Position numbers and translations under genes: made by a program
Source: Membranipora membranacea
Lineage: Eukaryota > Bryozoa > Gymnolaemata > Cheilostomatida > Membraniporidae
Direction of reading: 5' to 3'
NCBI GenBank assembly: GCA_914767715.1
Contig: OU612067.1
Coordinates: forward strand, 24,900,162-24,964,161
Length of the DNA stretch: 64,000 nucleotides
In this document: positions 51,901 to 62,885 of the stretch, in pieces
Numbering within the stretch: position 1 is the first letter of the stretch
How the letters are laid out: every line of letters begins with the position of its first letter
The notes under the pieces: generated by a model
What the model was told of the DNA's origin: nothing
Seen by the model: only the letters and a program-made list of their open reading frames with translations
Databases searched by the model: none

Positions 51901-54900
51901 TAACTCCTTTGTCTGAGGATGTATATGAGTCAGATTGCTAACAAAAATGTATAACATTCTGCTGATGCAAAGCAATAAAACCTCAAAGAAAACAAAAGGG
52001 CTGGCATCTGATTGGATTAAATTTTATTTCATGACACCTGCTCTTACTAAAATAATTATCCTAGTAGAGGCTGGCTCTTGCAAAAACCTCCTCACCACTT
52101 GGAATACTATTATTACATCTGTATGTATTACCTAGGTAAAAAGTAAGTAAATTTCCCTAATGTATTGGGATGTTTTTATGAACTGCAATTTGAGCCTGTC
52201 CATATTATTGAAGTAGTATTATCTCCTGTGTGGTTATGCAGCAACCCACTGGTGTGAATTGTCATGTTTGTATCAGTATCAATTAAAAGTTTGACAAATT
52301 ATTCGAAATTGTGGTATTAGGTCAGACTCGTGCTAACAATATGAATAAGGTTTTCCGGTGAGGATTGTGGCCAGCAAAACCATAAGCCCATTTATTTGTA
52401 GTGACCTCACTTAGATTGCTGCAGAATTCATATTATTGTCAAGCTAGCAGCAGAAAACATATGTCCATACATAGCTTCTTTTTTTTAAATGTTATATTGG
52501 GTATTTATAGAAATTTCATGGAAATTGATTATTGGTAATGAGTGGAAGAATAAATTTTTTGACTTTGCCATTAGTAAGATAGCAATGAAAATTCCCTTCT
52601 TGTATAGTATAAGAAAGATTTGTGGCTGAGGCCAGTCAGTCTAGGGCTGGTGATAAGCCGTTGGCCTTAGTATAGTAAAGGTCACTAACATTTTACAATT
52701 GCTGAACTGGCCAAGCTTACAGAACTGGAACTACCGGCACCCTCATTAATTCCTTTGAAATATAAATAGATTACTATTAAAGTTAGTTCCCAAAAACTAG
52801 GCTTGTTTGCTGACTAACGAAACAAGTATGATAGGAGCAGTGGGTAGGCCCACAAATGAAATTGAAGTTTCATTGTGACTGCATACGACAAAAGGTTCCA
52901 CTTGTATTGTAAGGATTTTCCATTTGTTGTCAAAGCTATTTGAAAATTCAGCAAATATTTATAAATGTTTTGATTTCTTATACCCTGTGTATTATTGAAA
53001 TTCCTGATTAAAAACTTGTAGTTTATAAATCTGAGGATAACAGCCTGTATAGTCCATTGGCAGCCTATCAAAAATGTGGCTATAAACGCAACTTAATTTG
53101 CGAAATTGGATGGATAAATTCTCAGAGTGGATTCTAGGGTAGTTTTTTTGAGGCGGTCGCAATGGCGATGTTGTACCTTACACAAAGTTGCACAATTGGC
53201 AGCAAATTGCCGAAAAAGCTGCCGAAAATGGCCAAAATTGCTGTTTTTTTGAGATTTCAAAGGTCTGTCCAGTGCTCACCTTATAATTTGGGCTACTCAA
53301 ACTCTGCATTCAGATTTATACATACCTCAGTCAGTTTTTGATATAATGTCAAGATAATATCTCAAATATTGAGTGAATGACCAACTTTATAAAAGGTGAT
53401 AAAGTGAAAAACGCTGCAGACAAAAGGGAAAGTGATGAAAAATTGATGATATGGTTTCAAAACGCCCAAAATCTGGAACAGCATGTCATAATTAATGGAT
53501 CTACATGTGTCTGCTATCATAAGAAAGCCGAGATGTGGCCAACAACGATTGCAAAACCCCCATATATCACCTGTATATAACTATCATTGAAGCGACACTA
53601 CTTTTTCAGATTTGCAGACGCCTCGAAAACTGACTTCGCATGTTCGTATCAATCTGATTTTCTCATGGTGGTTTTTTATTTGACTCCATCAATGACCTAA
53701 AAAAAATTGTTCAGCACTACGCACCTTTCTGATGATGCTTTACACGCTATATAACTTTATAGAGACGATTTTTATGATACTATAAAGGAAACCTAATTTG
53801 AAAAACGACACACTCAGAGCATTTAAAACTAGAGTCATGCGAAGGGAGGGTCAATACACAGTCACCTTTAAAAAACCAGATCAATACGAACATTTGAAGC
53901 CTGTTTTTTAGGCAGCAGCATAATTGAAAAAGTAGTTTTGCTTTAGTGATAGTTATACACGGTGATAAAAGGGGTATTGCAACCGTTTTTGGCCGCATCT
54001 CAGCTTTTTATGATAGCACACCTATGTTAAATTGTAGATCCACTAATTATGACATGCTCTTTCAGATTTTGGATGTTTTGAAAACATATCATCATTTTTT
54101 CATCACTTTCCCTTTTACTGGCAGCATTTTTTGCAATTAGCGGCCCATTGTGCAACTTAGTGTATGGTACATTGTTACAATTGCGATCAAAAACTGTACC
54201 AGAAACAACTGAAAAACCTTATCCATCCAAAGGTGCAAATGGAAGTGACAAGATAGGCAGAGGCTGCCACCGGACTAGTATGGTAAGAAATGTTTGTACT
54301 GGGAATGTCCAAAAATAGCTGGTTACTCATCTTTCATCTTCCTTCTAACAAAAAGTGCACCAAAATATTCTGTGAGGCAAATTTGTAGACTGAGGACCTG
54401 CATACAGTAATACATAGTATATAGGGTGGTTGATATCAATGGAGCGGAAAAGTTTGATTCAGAGTAGAAAAGTTTGATGCAGAACATAAAGTTTAATGCA
54501 TAGTATAAAAGTTTGATGCAGAACAGAAAAGTTTGATACAGAACAGAAAAGTTTAATTCAGAGTAGAAAAGTTTGATTAAGAGGAGAAAAGTTTGGTGCA
54601 GAAAAGTTCAATGCAGAAAAGTTTGATTAAATTCACTGAAATGTTTAATTCAATTCAGGCCTTTTTAAATGAAATTCACAGCAGATAAGTTTAATTTTAT
54701 TCGGCTTTCTGGGCCACTGTATATTTGGACCTCTTTGCACTGAGATTTAAATAGGACTCTATATCATATCCGTGTTAATGCTTCAGATGTAAATTGTTCC
54801 TTTAGTTAAGAGTTGCCTTGACATCCAGAATGGAGAGATTTCTAGGCAGGCAGGCTCAAATAATGGCTTCACAATAACATGTGAGAATGGAGACACGTCA

Positions 54901-57900
54901 AACCATAACTGTGTGGATAACAACTGGGAATCACCATCACCTGTGTGCTCCCCAGTCACAACCCCCGCACCAACCACTGCCGCTCCAACCACCGCCACTC
55001 CAACCACCACCGCTCCAACCACTGCCGCTCCAACCACCGCCGCTCCAACCACCGCCGCTCCAACCACCGCCGCTCCAACCACCGCCGCTCCAACCACCGC
55101 CGCTCCAACCACCGCCGCTCCAACCACAGCCGCTCCAACCACAACCGCTCCAACCACAGCAGCTCCCACCATCGCGGCTCCAGACACTGCTGGTCAAGCC
55201 ACTGCCGCCCCAACCACTGCTGGTCAAACCACCAATGTTCCAAACGCTGCTGATCTAACCACCAATATTCCAAACGCCGCTGGTCAAGACAATAATGTAC
55301 CAACCTCTGCTGCTGGAGGGATGGATACTGAAGTGAATGGTGATCCAGGTAAACTCTTCGGTTAACACCAAGGATCAAGTTTCTGTTTCTTGTCTTATGT
55401 GTATACATACCTTAACATTGGCTAACGGTGGACCTCATTTGCATTCATCATGTTTTGCATGAAATACATATAACCATTTTATAGATTTATCAGAAGAACT
55501 TCCGCTTAGCATTGCCAAATCAATATTGTGTAGATAAGACACAATGTATATTAAGGGAAATACCTAGTACGTAGCTTAGGTCACTATAACAGAACATCCA
55601 TTCAACATTCATTATGAAGTATTCACAATGATCAACAGCCAAAAGCCAAATCAAATGGATTGAATTAGAATAATGGCTATGTAATTATTATTTTATTTTG
55701 TGACTAGCCCTACATTGTATGCATTTTTCAAAGTTTAGTGTGATAAAAGCCAGATCTTCAATTTTTCCCCAAACAATCAAATGTTTAGCATCAACATAAT
55801 ACAATGCAACATCGAAAGCTGAATTTTGGGTTGTAATTTTAGATTTGGAACTCATTAAATTGGCAATCAGCATAAGTTATGATCGAAATAACAGGCCTGT
55901 AGTTCTAGGGGCGGCAGCGAAAGCTAAATGATGTGGCATAAATACACCATAATTGGAAGAACTTGTGTCAGGTCAGATTTTAAAAGCTACAATGGGATTT
56001 CCGTTGTTTATTTACATCGTTGCTAATCGTAACCAAGGAACTTGTGCCTGTATTCCTAGTCGCAAGTTGGGTCTATAAGCAACTCAGACTAGTCTGTTTT
56101 AAGAATTTAGCTAACTGTTGATTAGCTGTGTATCCTTGTATTGAAATGAGGCAACTAAAGGGGCTTAATCTAAGAGTCCAATCCACAATTTCGATCCTGT
56201 GTTATATTTGCTTTTGAAGTTTATCATTTGTGTGGATTGGTAAAATCCAAGAAAGAGGACTAAAACTATCAAGTATTTATTTGCTGTTAAGCATAGTAAA
56301 GAAAGATGAGTGACCCTCACACTAAAAATCTAACTGACTATGCAGTCAGTGTAACTGCATATAATAATTAAGGTTTGGATCTTGATATGCTTTTGAAAAG
56401 ATTTATTGTAACAAACTCTGATGCATTGTGCATATATCCTGACTATTGACAATACCGATCATGAGCAATACATGAGGATGCCAATATGTATATAGAGAGG
56501 CTTTTTGTGTCACTTTCTCAATATGCCAAAATATGATAAACTGTGAGCATTCAGGCAAACCTGTTGGAGATAGAAAGGTCCAGCCATTTCATATTGCCCT
56601 ATCTGGTCGAGAGAATTATTCTAGTCAATTACTGTATTTAATTTGTTCACCGACCGGAGCTCAGTTGAATCAGTTTGACAATGGAATAATGCCCTAAGCA
56701 ATGACTTGCCAGCTTCATAGGTAGTTCACTGTTGCCAGTGCATGATGTACTAGTTTATAATGTTCATCAAATAGTGAAGTCTAATAACTGCAGACCTGTC
56801 TAGTTTCCATCTATTTCAAATATCAGTGCCCTGTAACAAGCCAACAGTTAATATTTTTTTTGACACTTGATACCCCTCCAACACATCGTCATTGGCCCTT
56901 TCATGCATTGAAATGATTTGGCAGCTGGGGGGGGGGTTTACAGCGCCCCATCCAGACCACCCAGCTGGTATTGCTCGGGTGCTATTGGATCGCTGTCGTC
57001 CCTAGTACTTTTCCTAAACTAAGGCCCTGATTAATCATGTGACTTCATTTTATTTTCAATGCTCAACCCACCTATTATCACTATGAGTGGATGGAGAAGC
57101 TATACATATTTATTATTACATGATCCATGTCTAACTGCAGACATATTTATAGGGAATAGTCCGAATTTTGAAACCCGCAGCATAATACCTCTCCAGTAGT
57201 TGCCAAACACGGATTCAATTGTTGAGCTATGAGTCAGGTTATTGAATTATCAGAACATTCTAAAGTTTCCCAATCTTACGTTGTCAACATTTAAGACTAA
57301 TCTACAAATAAAAAAAATTCAATTTGAGAGCAAATTCTTTATCTGCCCTTAATCACCTTTCACAGAACAACACAAATAGCAATTAAATCACACTGAATCC
57401 AAATAAAACAGATATTATACAATTAGTCTGAACTGTGGTCCTCAAAAGAGGAATTCAACAACAAAACTTTGATGCTTCCCGTTGCCCTTATTAGCACGTA
57501 AATATTGGCTTATGAAAACAAACGGCCAGTAGAGCCTTTCTTACACACAATAAAAAAGTTTGCGTTGATTTGATTCTGAGATTGGTCCCCTACTAAACCC
57601 TTGCAATGAATTCTTTTGTATCAAAAATGACCTGCTAATTGAAGAACAACCAGCTGTAATTTGACACTTTGAAATCATCAACTTACATTTGATATTGCCT
57701 GAAGGTGAATAAAGAGTAAAATTAACTCTAAAATTTGATGCCAAGTTGATTATTTTATAGGTTTAAGAAGGGGAACTATCTGAGAATCAACATTACCTTT
57801 ATTTGACTCTAATATGCCTATTGATATCGAATTAAAGTGATTTTGACACTAACCTTTCTCTATGTGTACTATTTTTATAACGAACATTACCAGCCAAAAT

Positions 57901-59427
57901 AACATCACAATTAAATGGAGTAAACAGAAAAGTTTTCTCATTTTAGTTGCATTGTACAGACATCAGCAGCTATCACTGCTGAGAAACAAAAACATCTCAC
58001 TATTTATGCATTCACCAAACAACGATCTAAAGCCCATCATAATATATACAACTAGTGGGTTCTCTTGTTGTAGGGGTTGTAGCTTTCAGATCGGTTAACT
58101 TCAAGTTTTGTTGATTGGTTTCTTAGGTTTCGAAACAAATGAAAGCATGCACAGTTCAACCCAGTCTGTTGGTGGATCAAAGTTCAATCAGGATGAGACT
58201 GCACAAACTGAATCCTCTCAGAGATTGGTTGGACAAAGCATTACTATTACAATTGACAGAAACTTCATAGTCTTAATACTAGGATCTCTGGGGGGACTGG
58301 GGTTACTCCTGCTAGTCGTAATTATCTTGCTTGCTGTTGTCATAAGTGGAAGGCAGAACCCACCCAGGTAGGCATTTACACAAACATCCATTAATCCTGC
58401 ATCATTTACTGCGCCATAAGCTTCTCATACACATACACTCTATCACACCATCCCACATTTTAAACACACACTAACACAACGAAGTCTCTACTGCTTCAAA
58501 ATCATTTTTAGTGATGATGATAGTACTTCGGATGATAATGCTTCAATTGTTGTGCAAGATGAAAGACCACAAGAATTGGATGTCCCTGATTCTCAGAATG
58601 ACCATGAGCAGGGTAAGAACTACCAGCATGAAATGAACCGCAGACAAGACAAACTTATACTTTTTCGTCCAGTTTGATTGATGCCAATCAAGGTCTTACC
58701 ATCAGCCAACATTGGACAAGTTTCGTGATATTTCTGTTCATATTTGTCCAATATCTCTCCATAATTATCCAATATCCGTCAAAATAATTCCATGTATGTC
58801 AATTTTCAGTTTTCTAATTCACTTATACTGCATGTTAGAAATTTAATATGTTAAAAGGGCCACGTGTCTGCCCAGTGCTCTCTTTGCAGCATTCCTCATG
58901 ATAATCACTATGGTCCCACGCTTCTAATGTGTTTTTCCATTCCAAAACTGAATGAGACCTAACGATTTCCATGATGGTAAAACCAGGGCCTCCTGCCTTG
59001 GAATCTTTGTTGCTATCTGTTCATCTACGCCGCTTCGCATCAACATCCTTTGAATGAAGGAAAATAAACCAATGCATACGGAAGTTAACCTAAATTTTTT
59101 GCCCATGTAATGGATTACCCCTAACATTGACGTTATGTCGACATATAGAAACAAAGTGAATACATTTTCAATTTAAACAACACATATAATTGGCATCACT
59201 TTCCTGATTTTCTTAAAGTCGTATTTCCTCTATTGACATTGAGATGGAAGTCCTCCGGAGAAGGAGGTTTGTTGTAATTGATGATATTTTTTCATTCAGG
59301 ATCATAAGACTTCTACTTCTTCAATAAATTTATAGATGAACAGACACCTAACAATACCCTCTATGTAGTCACACCTACCGTTGGAGTTGTAAGCAAAAAG
59401 TCAGCAAGAAGCAAGAAAAGGCCTTGA
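48944..59427 (+). CDS. CUB-CUB-sushi-mucin stalk single-pass membrane protein (654 aa)
   Basis: Seven exons: 48944-49043, 49330-49734, 49895-50377, 54806-55348, 58127-58367, 58512-58612, 59336-59427. Phases are 1,1,1,1,2,1 and the frame is intact over 1965 nt. Exon 1 is a signal peptide (LRLLVLLLMIGVQF). Exons 2 and 3 are each one CUB-like module (residues ~34-168 and 169-329), weakly conserved but with the closing GFTVKYS and YYGIMIKYT strands. Exon 4 begins with a sushi module (~333-373; C-LDIQNGE, TITC, NHNC, WESPSPVC) and continues into a Thr/Pro-rich stalk of 23 five-residue units (APTTA type), expected to be O-glycosylated. Exon 5 carries the TM helix (~557-583). Exons 6-7 give an acidic then basic cytosolic tail ending SKKRP. 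Same module order as the gene at 4.5-9.3 kb plus one CUB and the stalk. A role in adhesion or surface recognition is inferred from modules only. Confidence 0.87.
50447..50680. repeat. Inverted repeat in intron 3 of mucin-stalk gene
   Basis: 'gtcacctaatgggcaaataa'-type sequence at 50466 returns inverted at 50630-50655 ('tttgctcattaggtgac'), with 'tttgcacaaactgatc' also inverted. Starts just after exon 3. MITE-like. Confidence 0.8.
50878..51149. repeat. Repeat family C, left inverted copy
   Basis: Starts gtggcccagaaagccgg, ends gtcctcagtctac, and contains several ~20-bp units of 'tctgcatcaaacttttc' type. It is the reverse complement of 54385-54716. Confidence 0.85.
53135..54245. repeat. Repeat family B arranged as a foldback
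   Basis: 53135-53640 is the minus-strand form and 53852-54245 the plus-strand form of the same family as 20447-20850, facing each other across a ~210-bp spacer. Shared anchors are 'ggtattgcaaccgttt' and 'ctggcagc' with their complements. Inside intron 3 of the mucin-stalk gene. Confidence 0.75.
54385..54716. repeat. Repeat family C, right copy with 'agaaaagtttgatgcag' units
   Basis: About ten units of ~20 bp (agaaaagtttgatgcagaac and variants), bounded by gtagactgaggacc and ggctttctgggccac. Ends 89 bp before the sushi exon. Confidence 0.85.
54967..55311 (+). repeat. 15-bp coding minisatellite (mucin stalk)
   Basis: Twenty-three tandem 15-bp units. The first 13 are near-identical (gctccaaccaccgcc); the rest are diverged. 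They encode APTTA-type pentapeptides within exon 4. The unit length is a multiple of three, so copy changes keep the frame. Units lack stops in most frames, creating long spurious open frames on both strands. Confidence 0.95.
55349..58126. other. Intron 4 of mucin-stalk gene
   Basis: 2.8 kb without a recognisable exon, repeat or RNA. A run of 9 G lies at about 56929. No splice-consistent coding piece was found. Confidence 0.5.
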
Positions 59428-59951
59428 GAAGATGTTATACAACATTGATTTCAACACAAGAGAAGGGACGATGCCTCTAGCAGGGAAGCAATACAAAAAC
59501 ATCAGCCTGTGAAAATGTAATGAAGTTTGACTTGCAATGTAAGATGATGATTTTCCTTCAATAACGCAATTTTAGTATTTAAGATGTTTTATGAATTCAT
59601 CAACTAATTTGCAGCCATTTTTCTCTGCTTGTTGCCCAATAGAATGGCCTAGACAACCTGTAAATTGTTTCTGAGCTTCTTTTACTGTCTGACCAAATTC
59701 ACATGAATCCGCACACTAGTGATTATAGAGAACATCGACCTAACAGTAGAGAACACAAAAACGAAAATGTCAAATTTTTCTCTTCATCAAAAATTCTTAC
59801 AATATGCCCCTGCCTGTATATCTGCTGCTTTGTCGCGCAATCTGATTCAAGTTTAATGAACACTCATTGCTGATGTTCTATAGAGCAAACAATGTGGCAT
59901 TTTGGCACAGGGGGATTAAATAAAGAGGTGCCAAGCCTATCCATCAATATT
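59428..59951. other. 3' region of mucin-stalk gene
   Basis: Probable 3' UTR and flank. AATAAA at 59919-59924 is a candidate poly(A) signal, ~490 bp past the stop and just before repeat A. Confidence 0.4.
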
Positions 59952-60102
59952 TAAAGAGGGGTACGGGTCAGATTCACTTCCTCCCGTCCCTATCCAGGTT
60001 GATAGATCACCCAATTCTGATTATGTACATGTGCTCAAATTTTGCGCCAAATACTTCATAACAATTTGTTTACATTTATAAGCAGGAGTATGATGTCATA
60101 AG

Positions 60103-61009
60103 TAGGGGTGGAACGGATCAGGGTTAGGCAACCTCGGATCGGATATCGGATCGGTCCATAAATTCAACCTCGGATCGGATCCGGATAAAGCGTACAAACC
60201 CTAAATTTACCAGTCCCAGCAGCTGTACTTTTGCACCATAATATACAGCTAAGGTCAATGAATACATGGATAAACACCGTCAACAATCTTTTCCCGGAAC
60301 CATTACCCTAATTTAAGTGTGTATTATGTATCTGCTTGGATATAATACTTTACAAGGAGCAACTTATCACTCAAACAGCCAAGATGCAATTGGTTCACAC
60401 AAACAGATTATTTGAAAGGATCATTATTAATGAGTACAAAGATCTCTTGACTCCAAGCATTTGTGCAGAGACACTCAATTTGCCAGGTTCACTCAAACCC
60501 AATGTTAGTAATCGCTGAGTTTGAAGAAACTCCCTGCTCCTATGTCCCAAACTCTCTGCTGTGATAAGGATAGGAATTGTCCTCCTACTTTGAAGAAGCA
60601 GAAGAGGATAACATTGTACATCAACCTATAGACAGTTTGTTACAAGGAACATAATTGGATTAAAAATTATGACTTATATTCTGAGTAAAGATGCTTCTCT
60701 CAATTTCAGCAGAAAAACACATGATATCAAATTTATTAGCAGCTATGAAAATGAGATATGTATTGAATGCCTAACGATCACCACTGTGTGCTTTCAGCAA
60801 AACTCAATTATCTAATCTGAACTACAAATTAATGACTATCATACTTCTTTCTTTGTCATTTTTAGTGAGATAAATGATGCTAAGTAAGTGTTGATTAAAA
60901 ACGTATCATCTCGGATCAGACATAACACATATCCGATCCAGTTTGTGGTTGAATCCGGGGTCAAATATCCGAAATTCAACTCCAACCTCAAGACATCGTT
61001 CCATCCCTA
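60103..61009. mobile_element. 907-bp non-autonomous hAT-like element
   Basis: Terminal inverted repeats taggggtggaacggat / complement of tagggatggaacgatg. Flanked by gtcataag and gtaataag, an 8-bp target duplication with 7 of 8 matching. Subterminal 'cggatcggat'-type motifs occur at both ends. No transposase frame; the longest open frame (60336-60518) is not transposase-like. Confidence 0.82.
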
Positions 61010-61480
61010 GTAATAAGTAGGACTCTCATAAACAATGCCCTATCAATCAATAATGACTGATTTACATTTAGTGATTTGTCTAATTTGATTTGATTTGTAA
61101 ATATTTAGTATTTTTGAAAATCATTATAGCTACACATTCCTCAACTATATTTGACTCTGCTGATGAAGTTTTGAAATCTAATTTTCTTTTTTTAAAAGAA
61201 AATTAGATGTAAAAAAGTGTAGGAATACAATAATTTTCAGTTCAGTTTATAGTTAAATTACAGTGTCACAATGTCTGTCAAAGCAGGTGCACTGCATGAT
61301 ATTGGATTCCTAATGAATTATAAATCAATATATCATTAATCATCATGCTTTACAATATTAAATATGGCTCAATGCAACCTGTCTTGACATGACACACTAT
61401 GCTCGATGTAATTACTGGGATATCAAAAGATATTAGGATGTAAATTTGAGCATAGCAAATTGGTGAAAGTCTTTGTCTTT

Positions 61481-61530
61481 TGTTATAACAAGGAGTAACA
61501 GCTGTCACTGTTACTCCTTGGTTATAACAC
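61481..61530. repeat. Hairpin next to poly-C
   Basis: gttataacaaggagtaacag and its near-complement flank 'ctgtca', followed at once by ~15 C. 'actccttg' hairpins of similar type occur near 6610-6640. Confidence 0.75.
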
Positions 61531-62574
61531 CCCCCCCCCCCCCGTGCGTTGAGGCTCCTCTATACTGATTTACAGCTCGTCTGTACAGTGATAGGTAGGT
61601 CAGTAGTCAGTGACAGCTGAATGTCCAAAGAAAGTTGGCAGAATTAAAGATACAGTTTTTTGGAACAGTTTATAGCGGCCGGAATTCCACGACTCACAAC
61701 TAGATCACAGTGAAGTATGCGAAAAAGGCCCTGATTACAGCGAAAAGTTTCGAATCTCAAACCATAGTGGGGGGGGGGGGGTTAATCGGGTTAGAGCGGT
61801 AACAATGCTCTAGATGTTTTAGGATCTGTAAGTTGGTAGTATAAACCCATTCACATGCAGTAGAGATAGACACATGGACGGACCACACGAGACCACCGGT
61901 CTGAAAAATCTCTCAGTGGCACATCTGAAGGAATTACGCAGGACTAGGTATATATGAGATGTGAAATTCAATTACGTAATTATGAGGAAAATATCACAGA
62001 GAACAATAATCAGTAAGGCAAACACAAAATAGGTCAGGTCAGGGAGCTCTGTGTAGTCTATTGGTGAAAAAATACTTCTTCTTCTGTTAAGTAAGTGACA
62101 TAGCAATTCTTTTTCCAATATTATTACTCCCCGCACAAGTTGACCACTGTAGATGGACTACCGAGTCTCTATAAATAATGCTGGATCTGAATTTCAGTTC
62201 CTATCGTGGACCGATGCATTATCGTCATACCGTCATGGCGCTCTATCTCACTGAGCCACTACCTACTCTTATGAACTAGCAACAGGTAGTAGACACAGCA
62301 CAGTGAACTTATTATTGCAGGCCCCATAGAAGTACTTTGCTTGCAATATTGGTACCAATTAAAAATCTAGCAATAAGATGGCGCAAAGAACGGACAATTA
62401 CATTACAGAAGCAGAGTGGATAAGTGCCAAAAAGGCTAGGTACCAGGAGTTTTTGTGCTTATTTAGGAAGCACACCTCTGACCCAGGACAGCAGTATCAT
62501 CTATAAAAGCTAATCAAAATCAATATAATTTGTTTATTAGTGTTGTTCAATTAGATACTGGTTTACTTGGGGCT

Positions 62575-62590
62575 CCCCCCCCCCCCCCCC
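62575..62590 (+). repeat. Poly-C tract
   Basis: About 16 C. See also 61530-61544 and a 12-G run near 61770. Confidence 0.9.
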
Positions 62591-62669
62591 GTTGTATTTT
62601 ACTGAAGATTGAAGATTGAGTGTTTTAAAGTTGAAGAAAAGATGTAATCAGGTTAAATGAAAAATCAAT

Positions 62670-62885
62670 AAAAGATTTTAGACTAAAATTCAGTCCAACA
62701 ATTTGGAGTTAGCTACTCAGATTAGGGGTTTCGGACAAACAACTCCAAGCAATAACAAACTTTAACTCATCAGCCTATCAAAACAAAACCAAAACTCAAG
62801 CGCATGGGTCATTCTAAGCAGAAATGAGTAGATAACACCACGGTCCAGTTGTTTTGAAGAATTAAGTCTGAAGATGAGAGTTTTA
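62670..62885. repeat. Decayed relative of the 25.8-kb MITE
   Basis: Contains 'attcagtccaacaa', 'ggagtta', 'ctactcag' and 'gagtagataac', corresponding to the complement of 25765-26041. Ends are not clear. Confidence 0.6.

Larger units (their letters stand above)
59952..62205. repeat. Interspersed repeat family A, copy 2, interrupted
   Basis: Matches copy 1 (15423-16125) in three blocks: 59952-60102, 61010-61470 and about 62110-62205. The gaps are the hAT-like insertion (60103-61009) and a second ~640-bp insertion beginning near the hairpin at 61481. Comparison with copy 1 shows the uninterrupted order. Confidence 0.8.

Noticed and set aside
54783-55408. Five other long open frames over the 15-bp repeat on both strands
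   Set aside because: They exist only because the repeat unit lacks stops in those frames. Only the plus frame joins the sushi module and splice sites.
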